A stretch of DNA of 64,000 nucleotides, from NCBI GenBank assembly GCA_028551475.1, contig CM052360.1:23506682-23570681 (forward strand), in the 5' to 3' direction. Of the stretch, positions 1 through 11,078 are shown piece by piece. Source of the DNA: Casuarina equisetifolia (Eukaryota > Streptophyta > Magnoliopsida > Fagales > Casuarinaceae). The notes below the pieces were generated by a model. The model was not told where the DNA came from. It ran no database searches and worked only from the letters and a program-made list of their open reading frames with translations. Each line of letters begins with the position of its first letter. Within the stretch, counting starts at the first letter, position 1. Made by a program: the position numbers and the translations under genes.

Positions 1-70
1 AAGGAAACATTACAAATGCACTAACATCAGCAGTAATAAAAACTTGTAAGAATTTACAAATTGTAGTTAA

Positions 71-910
71 CTTGTGATGACTTTCAAAGAATTTGATTAA
101 TTCTTCCATGTAATTTCAATAAAACCTCTGCACCACATATCAAGATAATTGGAAAACTAGTGTTCAATTGCATGGGAAGAGGAAAGTCAATTGACAAGTA
201 CAAATAGGTAGTTTACCTCCACATAACTGGAAACCCAGAGCTCATATCAATAGTAGGGAACCCCATAGCTATCATATTTTCCATGATATAAGCCATATCC
301 AGATCAAATCCTCCTTCCTAAAGACATGGTACTCGAGCCAAGATTATAATTACACTGGGAAATGGGCAATAGTAAAAAATATAACAAAATGAAGACAAAA
401 GAACCGCCAATGACAATTAGAACGATTTTTTTGTGTTGAAGATAAGTAGTTAAAGATACAAGTTAAGGATGTACACAATCCACCTGATATCTTCATTTAT
501 CTTGAGAGACAACATGTTAAGCCCTAACCTATACAGCCGTTATAGCATTCCTAGAAGAATCTACCAAGCGTTTCGTAATAGTTCCAACAAAAGCCAATTG
601 TGCAATGGAAGTTCCATCAAAAACATCTTCTGATGAAGGAGATTTTAGAGACAAGTGCAATGCAAATCCACTAGTATATCGTGCAAAAGTTGATTTTCCA
701 GCATTCTCAGTTAGGGATTCAACTTGTGTGTTATTGCTGGCTAAGGAACTTTCAAACTTTTTGCACATGAAGAAAACCTACATGGTACATTATGGAGAGA
801 ATTATGTCGCCCAGAATTAGTGGCAGATGAAGTTTTTATGGAAACTGAGGTTGTCCATCAGAAGCTTAAACAGAAGGCAAACTTGATGAATCAACAGATT
901 TTGAATCCAT
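71..910 (-). pseudogene. PTEN2-type lipid/protein phosphatase relict (5' exons)
   Basis: Reading right to left, three exon-like blocks match the N-terminal part of plant PTEN2 phosphatases, which dephosphorylate phosphoinositides. Exon 1 (910-484) begins MDSKSVDSSS and contains NAGKSTFARYTSGF and DSSRNAITAV. Exon 2 (317-217) reads EGGFDLDMAYIMENMIAMGF, the start of the phosphatase domain. Exon 3 (127 to about 71) reads NYMEELIKFFESHHK. Exon 1 ends in a GT donor at 483-482 and exon 2 has AG before 317 and GT after 217, so the intron structure survives. Exon 1 has in-frame stops (an early TAG/TAA-type stop after LPSV, and several after NAITAV), and exon 3 has a 1-base loss plus TGA where the family has Arg. 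The catalytic loop would lie beyond the left edge. Family assignment is from remembered motifs; the relict status is seen directly. Confidence 0.72.
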
Positions 911-1914
911 TCACAATCACAATCCTTGACAAAGATCAATGATAGATGTTCAGCTCCCAAATCCAAAAACTAACCTTACAGCATTTTGCAACTAGAGATG
1001 CAATTATACAAGAAAAAAATATAAATAACATAAGGACATTACAAGTTATTAAATTCCAAAAACTACTAGACACAGCAAAAAAAAAAAATCTAATCCATAA
1101 AAATGTACCAGAACTACAACATCTTTGTCATTTGAAAGATTGAAAATGCAGATTTCGTAATGGTTTAATTCTTACATGGACAAGAATGTTCCAGCAACCA
1201 GAAGGAACTAGTTAGAAAAACATAAAACAAGTTACAGCAGTAGGAAACAACCACAACCATCAGAACCAACCAGGAAGTATGTCAACTCATTGTTTCCTAT
1301 AACAAAGTAGACCCAAGAGAGGAACTTGACCCCAAATTATTGTTCCTACTATGAACAAGAACCCTACTAAATTCCAGACCAGAATAGTAGGAAGCACCTG
1401 TGTGTGCCACCCCCGCCCCCCTCCAACCTAGAACAAACCTAAAAGACCTCTGTCCCATGAAACAATGCCGTTCATTGCAAGTTATCTTTAACTTCTTGAC
1501 AGAACTTCTACAGCAAGAAATGCAAAAACAAAGAGCAGACCGTCAAATTTATATACCTTGTTCAACCGAATTCTACTACAAAATCATAAACCCATTTCAC
1601 AAACGCCGGTAGCACAACAAAGGTAGACAACAACTATTATTGCCCAAGCCCATTTGAGGTTATTACAGAACACACTGAAGAGTTATAATCTACCATTAAA
1701 CACTTTCCTAGGGCTAATTCTTTGAATTCCTTCCATAGCGCAAGAACCAAAGCGAAATTGGCTTCTTATAGTAGATCTTTCACAATCCACAAGAACACAA
1801 TGTTTGTGAACCAATCCTGGTTAAACTAGAACCAACTATAAATCATAAACATACTAATAGCTCAAAAATATGTATTAAATCGCTGAAGGAACACCAGAAT
1901 CACATGAAATAAGA
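911..1914. other. no gene recognised; flank between PTEN relict and LRK10L relict
   Basis: AT-rich sequence with no ORF of convincing length or family resemblance. It may include the old 5' flank or leader of the minus-strand PTEN-like gene. Homology to the LRK10L intron of the 36-37 kb copy starts near 1,920, so a duplication breakpoint lies close to the right end. Confidence 0.5.
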
Positions 1915-2261
1915 TATTGAGAGAACTACATCATGTCATTCATTCAAAGAATGAGATTCTATTTTTTTTTTCTTTGAGAAAAAAGAAAAGAAAAAGGTAA
2001 AGAGTAATTGGCCGTGCTGAGATTCTCTCCCTCTATTTTTTTCTCTTTCCTTGGTCGTTTAGATGCATGAATCAAAGGAAAAATGAACCATTCCTAATCA
2101 GAAAACATTTTATTTTGCTCTATTAATGGGTGGAAATGGATGCAGGAAATTGGCCGTTCCAGAGGAGCATTTATAAACTAGCTTTGCTAGATCAATACAT
2201 TTGCATGCAAACTGAGAAAAACTAAGTGCGAACGATGAAATTGACTTCACAAAGGCCACAC

Positions 2262-2640
2262 CTTTAGGCTGAGCTGGGGGGCAGCACTCAATTTCTGATT
2301 CATTGCCTGTATTCTTCGGTCTAAATTCTTCGCCTTTCACTCCATAGCCTCTGCACCCTTTTGTCATAGACCAACTCAATTGCAGACTTGTCGAATCATC
2401 ATACACTACTCCATGTACAACTGACGTAAGAGCATACATCTTTCTACAAGATGCAATGGGATAGCTGCAGATGTCAACACTCACACAGAAGGCACGATAG
2501 TCAATATCAAGCTAAGGTATTGTACTGTATTACCTTCGCTTGCTAGTCAATATTTTCACGAAGAATTTCATAGAAAAGGGCTACTCGAGCACCGTGTCAT
2601 GAGCATCCGCGTAGGATAGAGCAAACCCAGGCAACCCACA
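2262..2640 (-). pseudogene. LRK10L receptor-kinase ectodomain exon, relict copy 1
   Basis: Translated from the minus strand this gives CGLPGF, SMKFFVKI, then ICSYPIASCRKMYALTSV, LSWSMTKGCRGYGVKGEE and ECCPPAQPKG. These are pieces of the extracellular GUB_WAK/WAK-associated region of Lr10-like kinases. It aligns with the copy at 37,236-37,815 but lacks the middle of the domain and has an in-frame TAG after DTVLE. The exon ends at 2,262 before a GT donor (2,261-2,260), so the open frame running on to 2,110 is intron. Intron homology to 36,943-37,235 continues down to about 1,920. No mini-exon or kinase exon follows before the PTEN-like relict, so the copy is truncated. Confidence 0.75.
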
Positions 2641-3280
2641 GGGGCGTGGCTAAGCTTTTTTTTATCAGCATTATATGTTGAAGGGAAAAGAAAGAAGGCA
2701 ATGAATTGAAATCCCAATGCGCTATCTGATTCACTGTTTGCAAGAAAGTTTATTTTTATACATATATATTAAGAAGAAAAAATAGAAATATTACTGTGTA
2801 TTATTATCACTGAATTAAATTTCAGAGTAGATGAGATCCCCTTTCTTGTTCTACAAGTAGTGGCAAATTGGGCCTGATTTCTGCGGGCTGGTAAATCTTC
2901 AGCCCAATGTAAAGAACATAAGATTGTTTTGAGAATGGGAAACTATTCAAGTAAGCTTTATGTTTTCGGCTGAACTGGCCCTTTTAAAGTTCATCGGATT
3001 TGTCAACTCAATGCCTTCCAACCTAGGTGATGTAGAAGCGAGGCATACAATTCTTGCAGATTCATGGTAAAGACTGAAAAAGATCTTGGGTCACATGATG
3101 TAAAGATGAATCTTGGGCTACACTCCCGTGACCCGTGACACGTGACAAGAAAGATGATGAAAGCAGGTAGTAGTAGCTAGGGAGTTCCAAAAAATGGTGT
3201 TTCACTTTCTCTAGCACTGTACCAATCGGCTTTGAACATAAAAGGCTTTGGGCTTTGTACTCGGTACAAAGTTTTGTTTT
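2641..3280. other. non-coding duplicated flank
   Basis: No gene seen. The part from about 2,960 to 3,260 resembles 31,480-31,760 (shared runs such as 'taaagatgaatc' and 'aatcggctttga'), so it belongs to a duplicated flank that recurs in the window. Confidence 0.45.
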
Positions 3281-3356
3281 TTCGTTTTTGTTTTTTTCTT
3301 TTTTCTTTTTTTTTTTTTTTTTTATTTTTTTGCCTTTTTATTTCTTTTTTTTTTTA
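3281..3356. repeat. T-rich low-complexity tract
   Basis: An almost pure T tract broken by single C, G or A bases. It could be a decayed poly(A) tail of a minus-strand retroelement or simple-sequence drift; no target-site duplication could be fixed. Confidence 0.8.
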
Positions 3357-4339
3357 ACTCCAAAACAATACTTGTTTAAAATAAAGATTGAAAATGACTC
3401 CTAAATTTGTTCTTACAAGAATATACATATCAAGATCCACTAAGGATTTAAGATCTTTGAGTTGGCGTAGACAATCACACTACTTTTAGATTTTTTTACT
3501 GCCTTCATTGTGCGACATACTGATGAAAGTATCCTTACCATTATATGTAATGGCTGTCCATGAGATAGAAGAAGAACAATATTTATTTGCATCAGTGAGG
3601 GAAAAAGTGCCATATGGCTTTTAAGTGCAAATAAGGACAAGCTTTAATAGTTAAGAGATGACAATATTTCAATTGTCACAAAGTATAAGGCTCAACATTT
3701 AAAAGAAGGATTTGGAAAATAGAAAAGAATATTTAAAGGAATTAATCATTTGAGTAGTGAAGTTTGGGTCAAGAGGTTAGAGAAGCGTATGTGATGGTAA
3801 AAACAAAATAGGTTTTATGTTACTTCAACTGAAGATGATATCAAATGAAGAGAAAAACAAGTCGTTTTAGAAGTAAAGTAAGCAATTATATAGAGGATGA
3901 CAATAAATTCTTTTATCCATATATTAAAGACAATATAACAAATGATACTACATTTCTGCAAGGATTTAAATCCTTCTAAAGTTTTTCTTTTCACACGTCA
4001 TTTCTGCAATAAAAAATGATAATTATTTTTATGGAAACTATTGCTTCAACACTAGAGGAAAAATTGAAGTACTTGGATCATCTTCAACCTAAAATGTTCG
4101 GCATAATGGTGAGACACATATGGCTAATGTTGAAAAGAAAGCTAGTATGAAGAGTAAGTGACTTCTCTTACTTATATTCCTAAGCTAAATGGGTATGTAT
4201 TTCTTATAGGGGAAAAGAGCTGCATCACACAAGAAAAGCTATGAGTCACGATGACGATAGATTGAGGGGGATTTGCTAAACGTTTTAAGAGGCGTTTTCT
4301 TGAAGTTGAGAACAATTTCAACTTAAATGCTTATTGTGT
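3357..4339. other. no gene recognised
   Basis: AT-rich, with only short frames. Around 3,440-3,500 it resembles 31,890-31,960 (shared 'cactacttttaga'). The rest, about 3,560-4,330, has no counterpart I can identify in the window and no recognisable protein. Confidence 0.45.
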
Positions 4340-5000
4340 AATAGGCTTTGGGCTTTGTACTAGGTTCTTGGGTGCTTTTTTTTTGCAAAAGAAAGCACCT
4401 ATGAATTAGAAAAATGATCAATGCAAAACTTACACAATAAGCACCATAAAAGCATAATGATGTTTGATTGCATACAAGTTTTAAAGCTATTAATGCTTCA
4501 AAGACCACAAAAATAGATTAGAAATGCAATCTCTGGCCAAAGATAGCCATCATAGCACCTTCAAATCCTAAGCAAGACCACTACATTTCTATAAAGAAAA
4601 CATATGAAGTGAGGTCAGCTGAAAGGCCTAGAAATCAAGCAAGAGGGAGCATTTTAGGGAAGGAATCACCGTGTTTTTACTTGTTCAATGTTGCAAATTC
4701 AAACACCCACAACTTTAGTTGAGTTTAAACAAATGAGTTCACAAAGTCCCAAGTTATAATATAGCACTATGTGAAACTCTTCTTGGCAAATTAAACAATA
4801 GCATACAATAGTTGATTGGCAACATTTGGATATGGCTTCTTGTCATTCAAAAGTCTCTCTAAGTAAAATAATAGTAATTAGAATGCCAAAATTTTTCCTT
4901 AAAAAAGGAGGAAATATTAGGGGAGCATAAAATGAAAGGTCTAATGTAGAATAAGGGAGAATACTACAAAAGTCAAAAGATAAATGAATAAGGAATAGAA
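4340..5000. repeat. LRK10L downstream module, copy i (left half)
   Basis: Non-coding block homologous to 29,175-29,840 and 53,890-54,630. All three share an order of short landmarks (ttggttctt or close variants, catgaattagaaaa, gcataatgatgtttgat, tagaaatgcaatct). Here it is interrupted at about 5,000 by the minus-strand LINE and resumes at 11,079, so the LINE sits inside a pre-existing duplicated module. Confidence 0.65.
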
Positions 5001-5054
5001 AATAAATAAGAAGTAGTGTACAAAGCATAGGGGCATACCCCGGAATTACAAGAA

Positions 5055-8000
5055 TTATGAAAATATAGAGGTTGGAAGCCTCCAAATCTCACTCAAAATG
5101 ACATTTCCCTGTGAGAATTTAATATTTTTAAACAAAGAAGCTCTCCCTCGTACAATTTTCCTTACTTTAGCTATCATGATTGGAATGTCTACTATTTTGC
5201 TTTAAAATCGTCTTCTATTACGCTCTACCCATATACAATAAATGCAAGCTAAAAAAGATAACTTAAAAAGTTTGGCAGCCAAATCCTTTCTTTTAGTTAC
5301 TCTGATCATCCATTGCAATTCGTCATTCCATCTTCCAATATCACGTCTAATTCCATTTTGAGCAAGGATAGTTTTCCAAATCCTCATTGTCCATGGACAT
5401 TTAAAAAAGATGATTCCTGTTTTCAACATGGGACTGACAAAAATAATAATATAAGTTAATTGAAGGGAGCCATCATACCATTTTTTCTGCTGTAGAAAGT
5501 TGATCTTGACACATTAGCCATCCAATGAAATTATGTTTGCTAATGCCACCAGTCCAAATGAGATTATACCAATCCACTTTTTTCATTTACTAGTCGAAGG
5601 TGCTGATAAATTTCTTTGCAACAATAGGTAGATCGGTTAAGAATCGAGGTAAGTGCATGCCTTAATTTAAGAAGACCTTTCCAACTCCATGCCATGGAAC
5701 CTTTGATATCAAGCTGTATTACTGAAGTTCGTCAACATTTGGTACTGTGGATCCATTTACTCCATAGAGAAGCATCTGGAAGATTTATAAGGTTCCAAAG
5801 TATATGTCCCGAAAGGACTTTATTCCAAAGTTTAAGATTTGGTAATCCCAATCCTCCTTCCTTCTTGGATGAACAAACTATTTGCCACACTACTTTGTGA
5901 GAGCATCGTATATCTGCACTACCTGCCCAAAGAAAGTTTCTGATCTTTTTCTCAATCTCATAAATTGTTTACTTTGGCAATAAGAAAACTTGCATCCAAA
6001 ATGTACATGTGGAAATCAAGACTGATTTTGCCAATTGTAACCTTCCTGCATAGCTAATATGTTTCATTTTCCAACTGTCTATTCTACCAAATATCTTATC
6101 TGTCAAACCCTTGCAATCAACATGAGTAAGTCTTTTCGTAATCAAAGGAACTCAAAGATATCGAATAGGGAGTGTACCCATAGGGAAAGGTGAATGATCT
6201 AGAATAAGAATTTGCTCTTGCTCTGATAACCTTGAGAAAAATATTTGGCATTTACTAGGGTTGTAATGTAAACCTATAAGTTCAGCAAATTCCTCCAAAG
6301 CTTCTATAAGACAGAGCACTGAAGCTACATCACCATGAGAGAAAAGGAACAAATCATCAGCAAAACACAAATGAATGATTTTCCCAAGCTTGCATCGCCA
6401 ATGGAACTTAAAGGTTGATGATAAGGTCTTTGCAATAATAATTCTATTTAGTATCTCCATAACCAATACAAATAAATATGGGGATAATGGATCCCCTTGT
6501 CTCAATCCATTGGTACCTTCAAAGTAACCTACATGCTCTCCATTGAAATTTATTGAAAATCTTGGTGTAGTAATACACTCACCAACAAGATCAATTAGAT
6601 ACTGGGGAGTATTAATAGCTTTCAAGACTCCTAATATTGCTTCCCACTTGACCATATCATATGCTTTCATGAGATCAATTTTTATAGCCACACGTTTACC
6701 CTTATCACCCTTGTGATAGTTGTGAAGTAGTTCTTGGCAAATTAGAATATTCTCAGAGGTTTAACGTCCTTTAATGAAAGCAGTTTGGTTTTGGCTTACC
6801 ACTACAGGGAGAATAACATTCAATTTTTCAACCAACATCTTGGAAATGATTTTGTAGAGAACATTGCAACATGCTATTGGTCTGTAGTCTTTATTGCAAC
6901 AAGGATTGGGGACCTTAGGAACTAATGATAACAATGTAGAGTTTATAGCCTTCAATAGCTTCCTAGAGGAGAAAAATTCTAGTACAGCATCCTCTATATC
7001 TCTTCCAATGATAGGCCAAGCTCTCTTATAAAATAAGCTATTATATCCATCTAGACCAGGGGCTTTAAAATCATGAATTCCCCAAGGAGCTTTAATAACA
7101 TCTGAACACTCAAAACTTATGGGATTAAGAAGTGCACTTACATCATCATGAAATAGAGAAGCATACCTCTCAAAGTTGGTGAAGGTATTTCTAGATTGAC
7201 CAAGAATAGACTGATAATATGAAATAATAGCAATTCTCAAGTCGTCTTCTTCTGTAATTACTGAGCTATCTTCCAATACTAGCTTACTGATCTTATTTTG
7301 TGCTCTCCTCCGCATCAATGATGCAAAGAAGATCTTACTATTATTATCCCCTTATTTCAACCAAAGGTTTCTGGATTTTTGTTTAAGTAGAATTTCTTCA
7401 TGTTTACTCATTGCAAGTAGTGACTCTAGTTGAATCTTTTCCTCAGAATGGGTATCAGGACAATGAGGGTTAAGTTCTAATTTGTACTACACTTGTTGTA
7501 AATTTTCTCTAGCATCCTTTATCTTCTGATGTAGGTCACCAAACTGAGTTGCATTAAGCTTCTTAAGTGGAAGTTTCAGAGCTTTTAGTTTCTGCACCAC
7601 TTGAAACATTTTTGAACCTACTATTTCTTGTTGCCATATTAAACTAACTGTATCCATGAAATCTGAGCAATCAACCCAAAAATTAAAAACCTGAATGAAG
7701 AATTCTTCCTGCATGTGGCATTACCAAACTTAACAAGACATGGAAAGTGATCTGATACATTAGGGAGTAAAAATTCAATAGCAAAATTTTCAAATTTGAG
7801 AATCCATTCTCCATTGGTAAGAGCTCTATCAATTTTACTTGCTCTAAGATCAGAACCCGAACCTTTATTTGTCCATGTGAATGATGGACCAAAATAAGGA
7901 GGTTCAATCAATGCTATACTCTCAATCATTTCATTCAAGTCTTCCATTCCTTGTGTCCATCTAACATTAGGGCCAATACATTCACTTGTATTCCGTATTT

Positions 8001-8430
8001 CATTGAAATCCCCCATAATTAACCAAGGAACATCATTAACATTAAGATTAGAGAAGCTAGTAAGGTTGGCCCACAATTCTCTACGTTCAATCTCCAAGTT
8101 ACTAGCACAAATAGTAGATAACAAATATGAGTGCATACCTGGCTTTTCAATTAAGCAATGGATGACTTGAGAAGAAGACTCTTTAACTGTAAGTTAAATA
8201 TCAGAAGCTTTCCAAAGGATTCATATTCTACCAATACTACTAAACCTGTAATTATGGATATAATTCCAACCTGCGAACCCATTCTTTACAATCACATCAG
8301 CATTTTCTGCTTTGACTCTATGTTCAAGCAAAATAATAACTTGGGGGTCATGGATCAAAACAAACTCAGCTATCTCCCTTAATTTAGGACTTTTATTTAA
8401 GCCCCTAACATTCCATGATAGTACTTTCAT
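5055..8430 (-). pseudogene. LINE ORF2: endonuclease / reverse transcriptase / zf-RVT, broken
   Basis: The N-terminal apurinic endonuclease shows LSWNVRGLNKS, LLEHRV, MGDFNEI, SKIDRAL and NVSDH. The reverse transcriptase follows, with DFKAPGLDGYNSLFYKRAW, NKDYRPIACCNVLYK, QNQTAFIKGR, AIKIDLMKAYDMVKWE, LRQGDPLSPYLFVLVME and the catalytic box CFADDLFLF. The C-terminus has GGISKHNFIGW and the WTMRIWKTIL and CIYCIW signatures of the plant zf-RVT region. Frame changes occur near 7,700 (endonuclease to linker) and again before 5,430. Nonsense codons include one just after SIGRI near 8,220. The polymerase would have made the cDNA at the target site; this copy looks inactive. Confidence 0.85.
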
Positions 8431-8498
8431 TTATTAGGAGGTTTATTTTCTGCCACCGTTATCTCAATCTCTACAATAGGATCGATGAATAAGTTCTC

Positions 8499-9842
8499 CT
8501 ATAATACTGTAAACTTATTCTCAGATATGGCTTTTTGCTTCTTGTCTTTTTTCTTTCCCGAAGATCGATTCTCTTTGGTACCTGAGAAAGATTTAGTATT
8601 TGCAACTACAGCTTTAGATGGAACAGAAAAAACTTCAGCCTCAGATGAATTTGGAGTTGACCCTGTTATCGGGGGATCCTTCATAGGAATCAAAATTTGA
8701 CTATCTTGGGTAATATTACTTTTAGAGTTATGAGCTAATGGAGTTATAGACTTTTTGGGTACCCATATTTCTTTTTTCCTGATAGTACATTCTTTATGCC
8801 CAAAACAATTGCATGCCTTACATTTCTGAGGAATCCAACAATATTCAACATGTACTTCATATGGTTCTTCTCCTCCCATATCAATATCAAACTCTTCAGG
8901 AAATTCACTATTAATATCCATCAAAATACATACTTTAGCATATGATAACCGAAGCTTTTGTTCAGTGGCTTTATCCATGTATAAAGGTTTGCTCAACACA
9001 CTACTCACATAACTCATACCCTTAGTGGTCCAAAGCACATGTGGAACATTATATAAGCGCACCCAAATAGGAACTGTAAAAATTTTTGCTTTTTCCAATC
9101 TAATAAGAGGATGCCATTTTTGAATAAAAAGTGGCTGACCCATAACATCCCATACTCCAACTTCCATAACTTCTTCCATTTTCTTCATACTTGAAAAGCA
9201 AAAGAAAAAAAACCCTTCATCAGTTGCTAACACTTCTGATAAGTTTTCTTTTCCCCATAATTTTTCCACAATACCTTTCACCAAATAATAAGAAATATTT
9301 TCAATTAAAAAATATCCCACAAGGCAATTCTCAAAATGACTTTTCCCTTCCTCAATAGCCTCTAGTGGTGGTTTTACAACAAGCTTATTTCCTTCTTTGG
9401 TAGGAGGATGATAATCTAACTTGGCCGACTTCATAAGATTATCCATAGCAATATGTTTCCAAGACACCCCAGAGTTTCCAACAGATGAATTAATCTTTTG
9501 GCCAACTATTGCACTCAAAGAGATATTCTCTTGATTTTTTCCTCCCACACCAACATTTTCTCCTGAAAACATTACTTTACTAGTTGCAAGTTCATTAGTA
9601 ATATCCAAAGTTTGAGTGTCCATAATTTTACCTGAACCATCCAAGCTTAACTTGAAAAGTGATGCTGCAATTTCAGTTGCAATCTTAGAGTTTGTAGGAC
9701 TTGAGACTTTAGCAACATTTTCTGTTGTCCCACTTCGAGTACGTGCCATTAGTTTAGTATTTATTGAATCTAGCGTGCGTAAGTTGCACCTTTGGTTGAC
9801 AGAAAAAGCTTCAGGATTTATTCGATCTACCAACTTTACCAT
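8499..9842 (-). CDS. LINE ORF1: DUF4283/zinc-knuckle RNA-binding protein, 447 aa
   Basis: One open frame of 447 codons. Residues about 150-250 form the DUF4283 domain (KSHFENCLVGYFL ... QPLFIQKWHPL). Residues 341-352 form a zinc knuckle CKACNCFGHKEC with C-x2-C-x4-H-x2-C spacing; the plus-strand LINE copy has the same short last spacing. A lysine-rich tail sits near 425-437. Such proteins are thought to coat LINE RNA. Compared with the other LINE, which continues about 35 codons after ENRFSQL, this frame stops at ENKFTVL, so its C-terminus is probably shortened by a nonsense change and ORF1 no longer abuts ORF2. The start MVKLVDR lies at the 5' end of the homology; an internal MARTRSGTT is an alternative. 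Confidence 0.8.
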   Translation of the reverse strand: MVKLVDRINPEAFSVNQRCNLRTLDSINTKLMARTRSGTTENVAKVSSPTNSKIATEIAASLFKLSLDGSGKIMDTQTLDITNELATSKVMFSGENVGVGGKNQENISLSAIVGQKINSSVGNSGVSWKHIAMDNLMKSAKLDYHPPTKEGNKLVVKPPLEAIEEGKSHFENCLVGYFLIENISYYLVKGIVEKLWGKENLSEVLATDEGFFFFCFSSMKKMEEVMEVGVWDVMGQPLFIQKWHPLIRLEKAKIFTVPIWVRLYNVPHVLWTTKGMSYVSSVLSKPLYMDKATEQKLRLSYAKVCILMDINSEFPEEFDIDMGGEEPYEVHVEYCWIPQKCKACNCFGHKECTIRKKEIWVPKKSITPLAHNSKSNITQDSQILIPMKDPPITGSTPNSSEAEVFSVPSKAVVANTKSFSGTKENRSSGKKKDKKQKAISENKFTVL

Positions 9843-10465
9843 AGGCAGGCCGTAAGAAAGCTAAATTGATGTTTGAGAGTCACAAAACTCTATACCACAT
9901 TTTCCTAATGTAAGACCTCCAATGGTGTTTCTGATTTGAATTTCCCCCTCATGCCTTCATCTCCTTTCTCTCTCTCTTTGTTTCTTCCTCTTTTCGGCAC
10001 TCCAAACCGTCACACCAACACCCAAACTAGAGAAAGTAGAACCTTTTTCCATCACCACATAAACACCAAACCAACCCAACCGGAAGATCTTCCCACCCAA
10101 TACCAAAACAAAAAGCTATCATATCAAAACCCAAACCGGAAAAACCATCGTGCAAAGCCTTGTCTGTCACACCTCAAAACAAAAATCAGAGTTTGTCGGC
10201 TGTTGGGAGAGAGACGACCCTTCTACCCCAGGGGTTACCGCCAATCGCTGCCGCTTGCGTCACCACCGTAGATCCAGGTCGTATCCTGATCCAACTACAA
10301 CAGATGCTGCCTCCGTCACAGAATAATTGATCTGGCCCCAGGCTCGCCGTCACCCATTCCCACTTGCTGCTACTCGCCGGCACGAGCCAACACGCGCCAG
10401 CTCTATCCGCTGTTGTTCTTTGAAGTCTGTTTGCTCACCCGACGACGCTCTTTTGAGGTGAAAAA
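9843..10465 (-). other. LINE-1 5' UTR
   Basis: GC-richer non-coding leader upstream of ORF1, read on the minus strand. It has open frames on both strands but no family resemblance or shared coding signal. Its composition contrasts with the AT-rich surroundings and parallels the C-rich leader of the LINE at 22,486. Confidence 0.5.
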
Positions 10466-10500
10466 GTGGAAAAGTGAAAAATGTAGTAGATAAAGAAAAG

Positions 10501-11078
10501 ATAAGTAGTGTACAAAAGCATAGGAGCATACTCCATAATTACAAGAATTATGAAAATATAGAGGTTGGAAGCCTCCAAATCTCACTCAAAATGATATTTC
10601 CTTGTGAGGATTTAATATTTTTAAACAAAGAAGCTTTCCCTCGTACAATTTTCCTTACTTTAGCTATCATGATTGGAATGTCTACTATTTTGCTTTGAAA
10701 TCGTCTTCTATTACGTTCTGCCCATATACAATAAATGCAAGCTAAAAAAGATAACTTAAGAAGTTTGGCAGCTAAATCCTTTCTTTTAGTTGCTCTGATC
10801 ATCCATTGCAATTCTTCATTCCATCCTCCAATATCATGTCTAATTCCATTTTGAGCAAGGATAGTTTTCCAAATCCTCATTGTCCATGGACATTTAAAAA
10901 AGATGATTCTTGTTTTCAACATGGGACTGACAAAAATTACAATATAAGTTAATTGAAGGGAGCCATCGTACCATTTTTTCTACTATAGAAAGTCGATCTT
11001 GACACACTAGCCATCCAATGAAATTATGTTTGCTGATGCCACCAGTCCAAATGAGATTATACCAATAACTCCAAAAAC
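10501..11078 (-). mobile_element. 5'-truncated LINE fragment (3' end only) with 18-bp TSD
   Basis: Minus-strand LINE 3' end encoding the zf-RVT tail: GGISKHNFIGWLVC, SINLYCNFC, CPWTMRIWKTIL, CIYCIWAERNRRRF, ending LPTSIFS and stop at 10,548. It is very similar to the 3' end of the neighbouring LINE (about 5,040-5,590). It is bracketed by an exact 18-bp direct repeat, gtagtagataaagaaaag, at 10,483-10,500 and 11,079-11,096, which supports an independent target-primed insertion. A frameshift lies near 10,900. Recognisable LINE sequence stops at about 11,065. Confidence 0.82.

Larger units (their letters stand above)
5001..10465 (-). mobile_element. LINE-1 of this window: near full-length L1-type non-LTR retrotransposon
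   Basis: Reading right to left: a GC-richer 5' leader (about 10,465-9,843), ORF1 (9,842-8,499), ORF2 (8,430-5,055) and a short 3' UTR. Gene order and length match the plus-strand LINE at 22,486-27,695; ORF2 is 3,376 nt here and 3,377 nt there. ORF1 is open, but ORF2 has at least two frameshifts and several stops, so the copy cannot transpose by itself. No clear poly(A) remains at the left end. The target-site duplication is decayed; gaataaggaatag on the left against gaaaaagtggaaaag on the right is only a weak candidate. End coordinates are approximate. Confidence 0.85.

Noticed and set aside
1400..1612. 70-codon plus-strand frame
   Set aside because: No domain, no paralogous support, low-complexity composition.
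2110..2261. Extension of the LRK10L minus-strand frame past 2,262
   Set aside because: A GT donor at 2,261-2,260 conserved with the 37 kb copy shows that this part is intron.
9936..10271. 111-codon plus-strand frame in the LINE leader
   Set aside because: Opposite strand to the LINE, no family resemblance, and explained by GC-rich composition.
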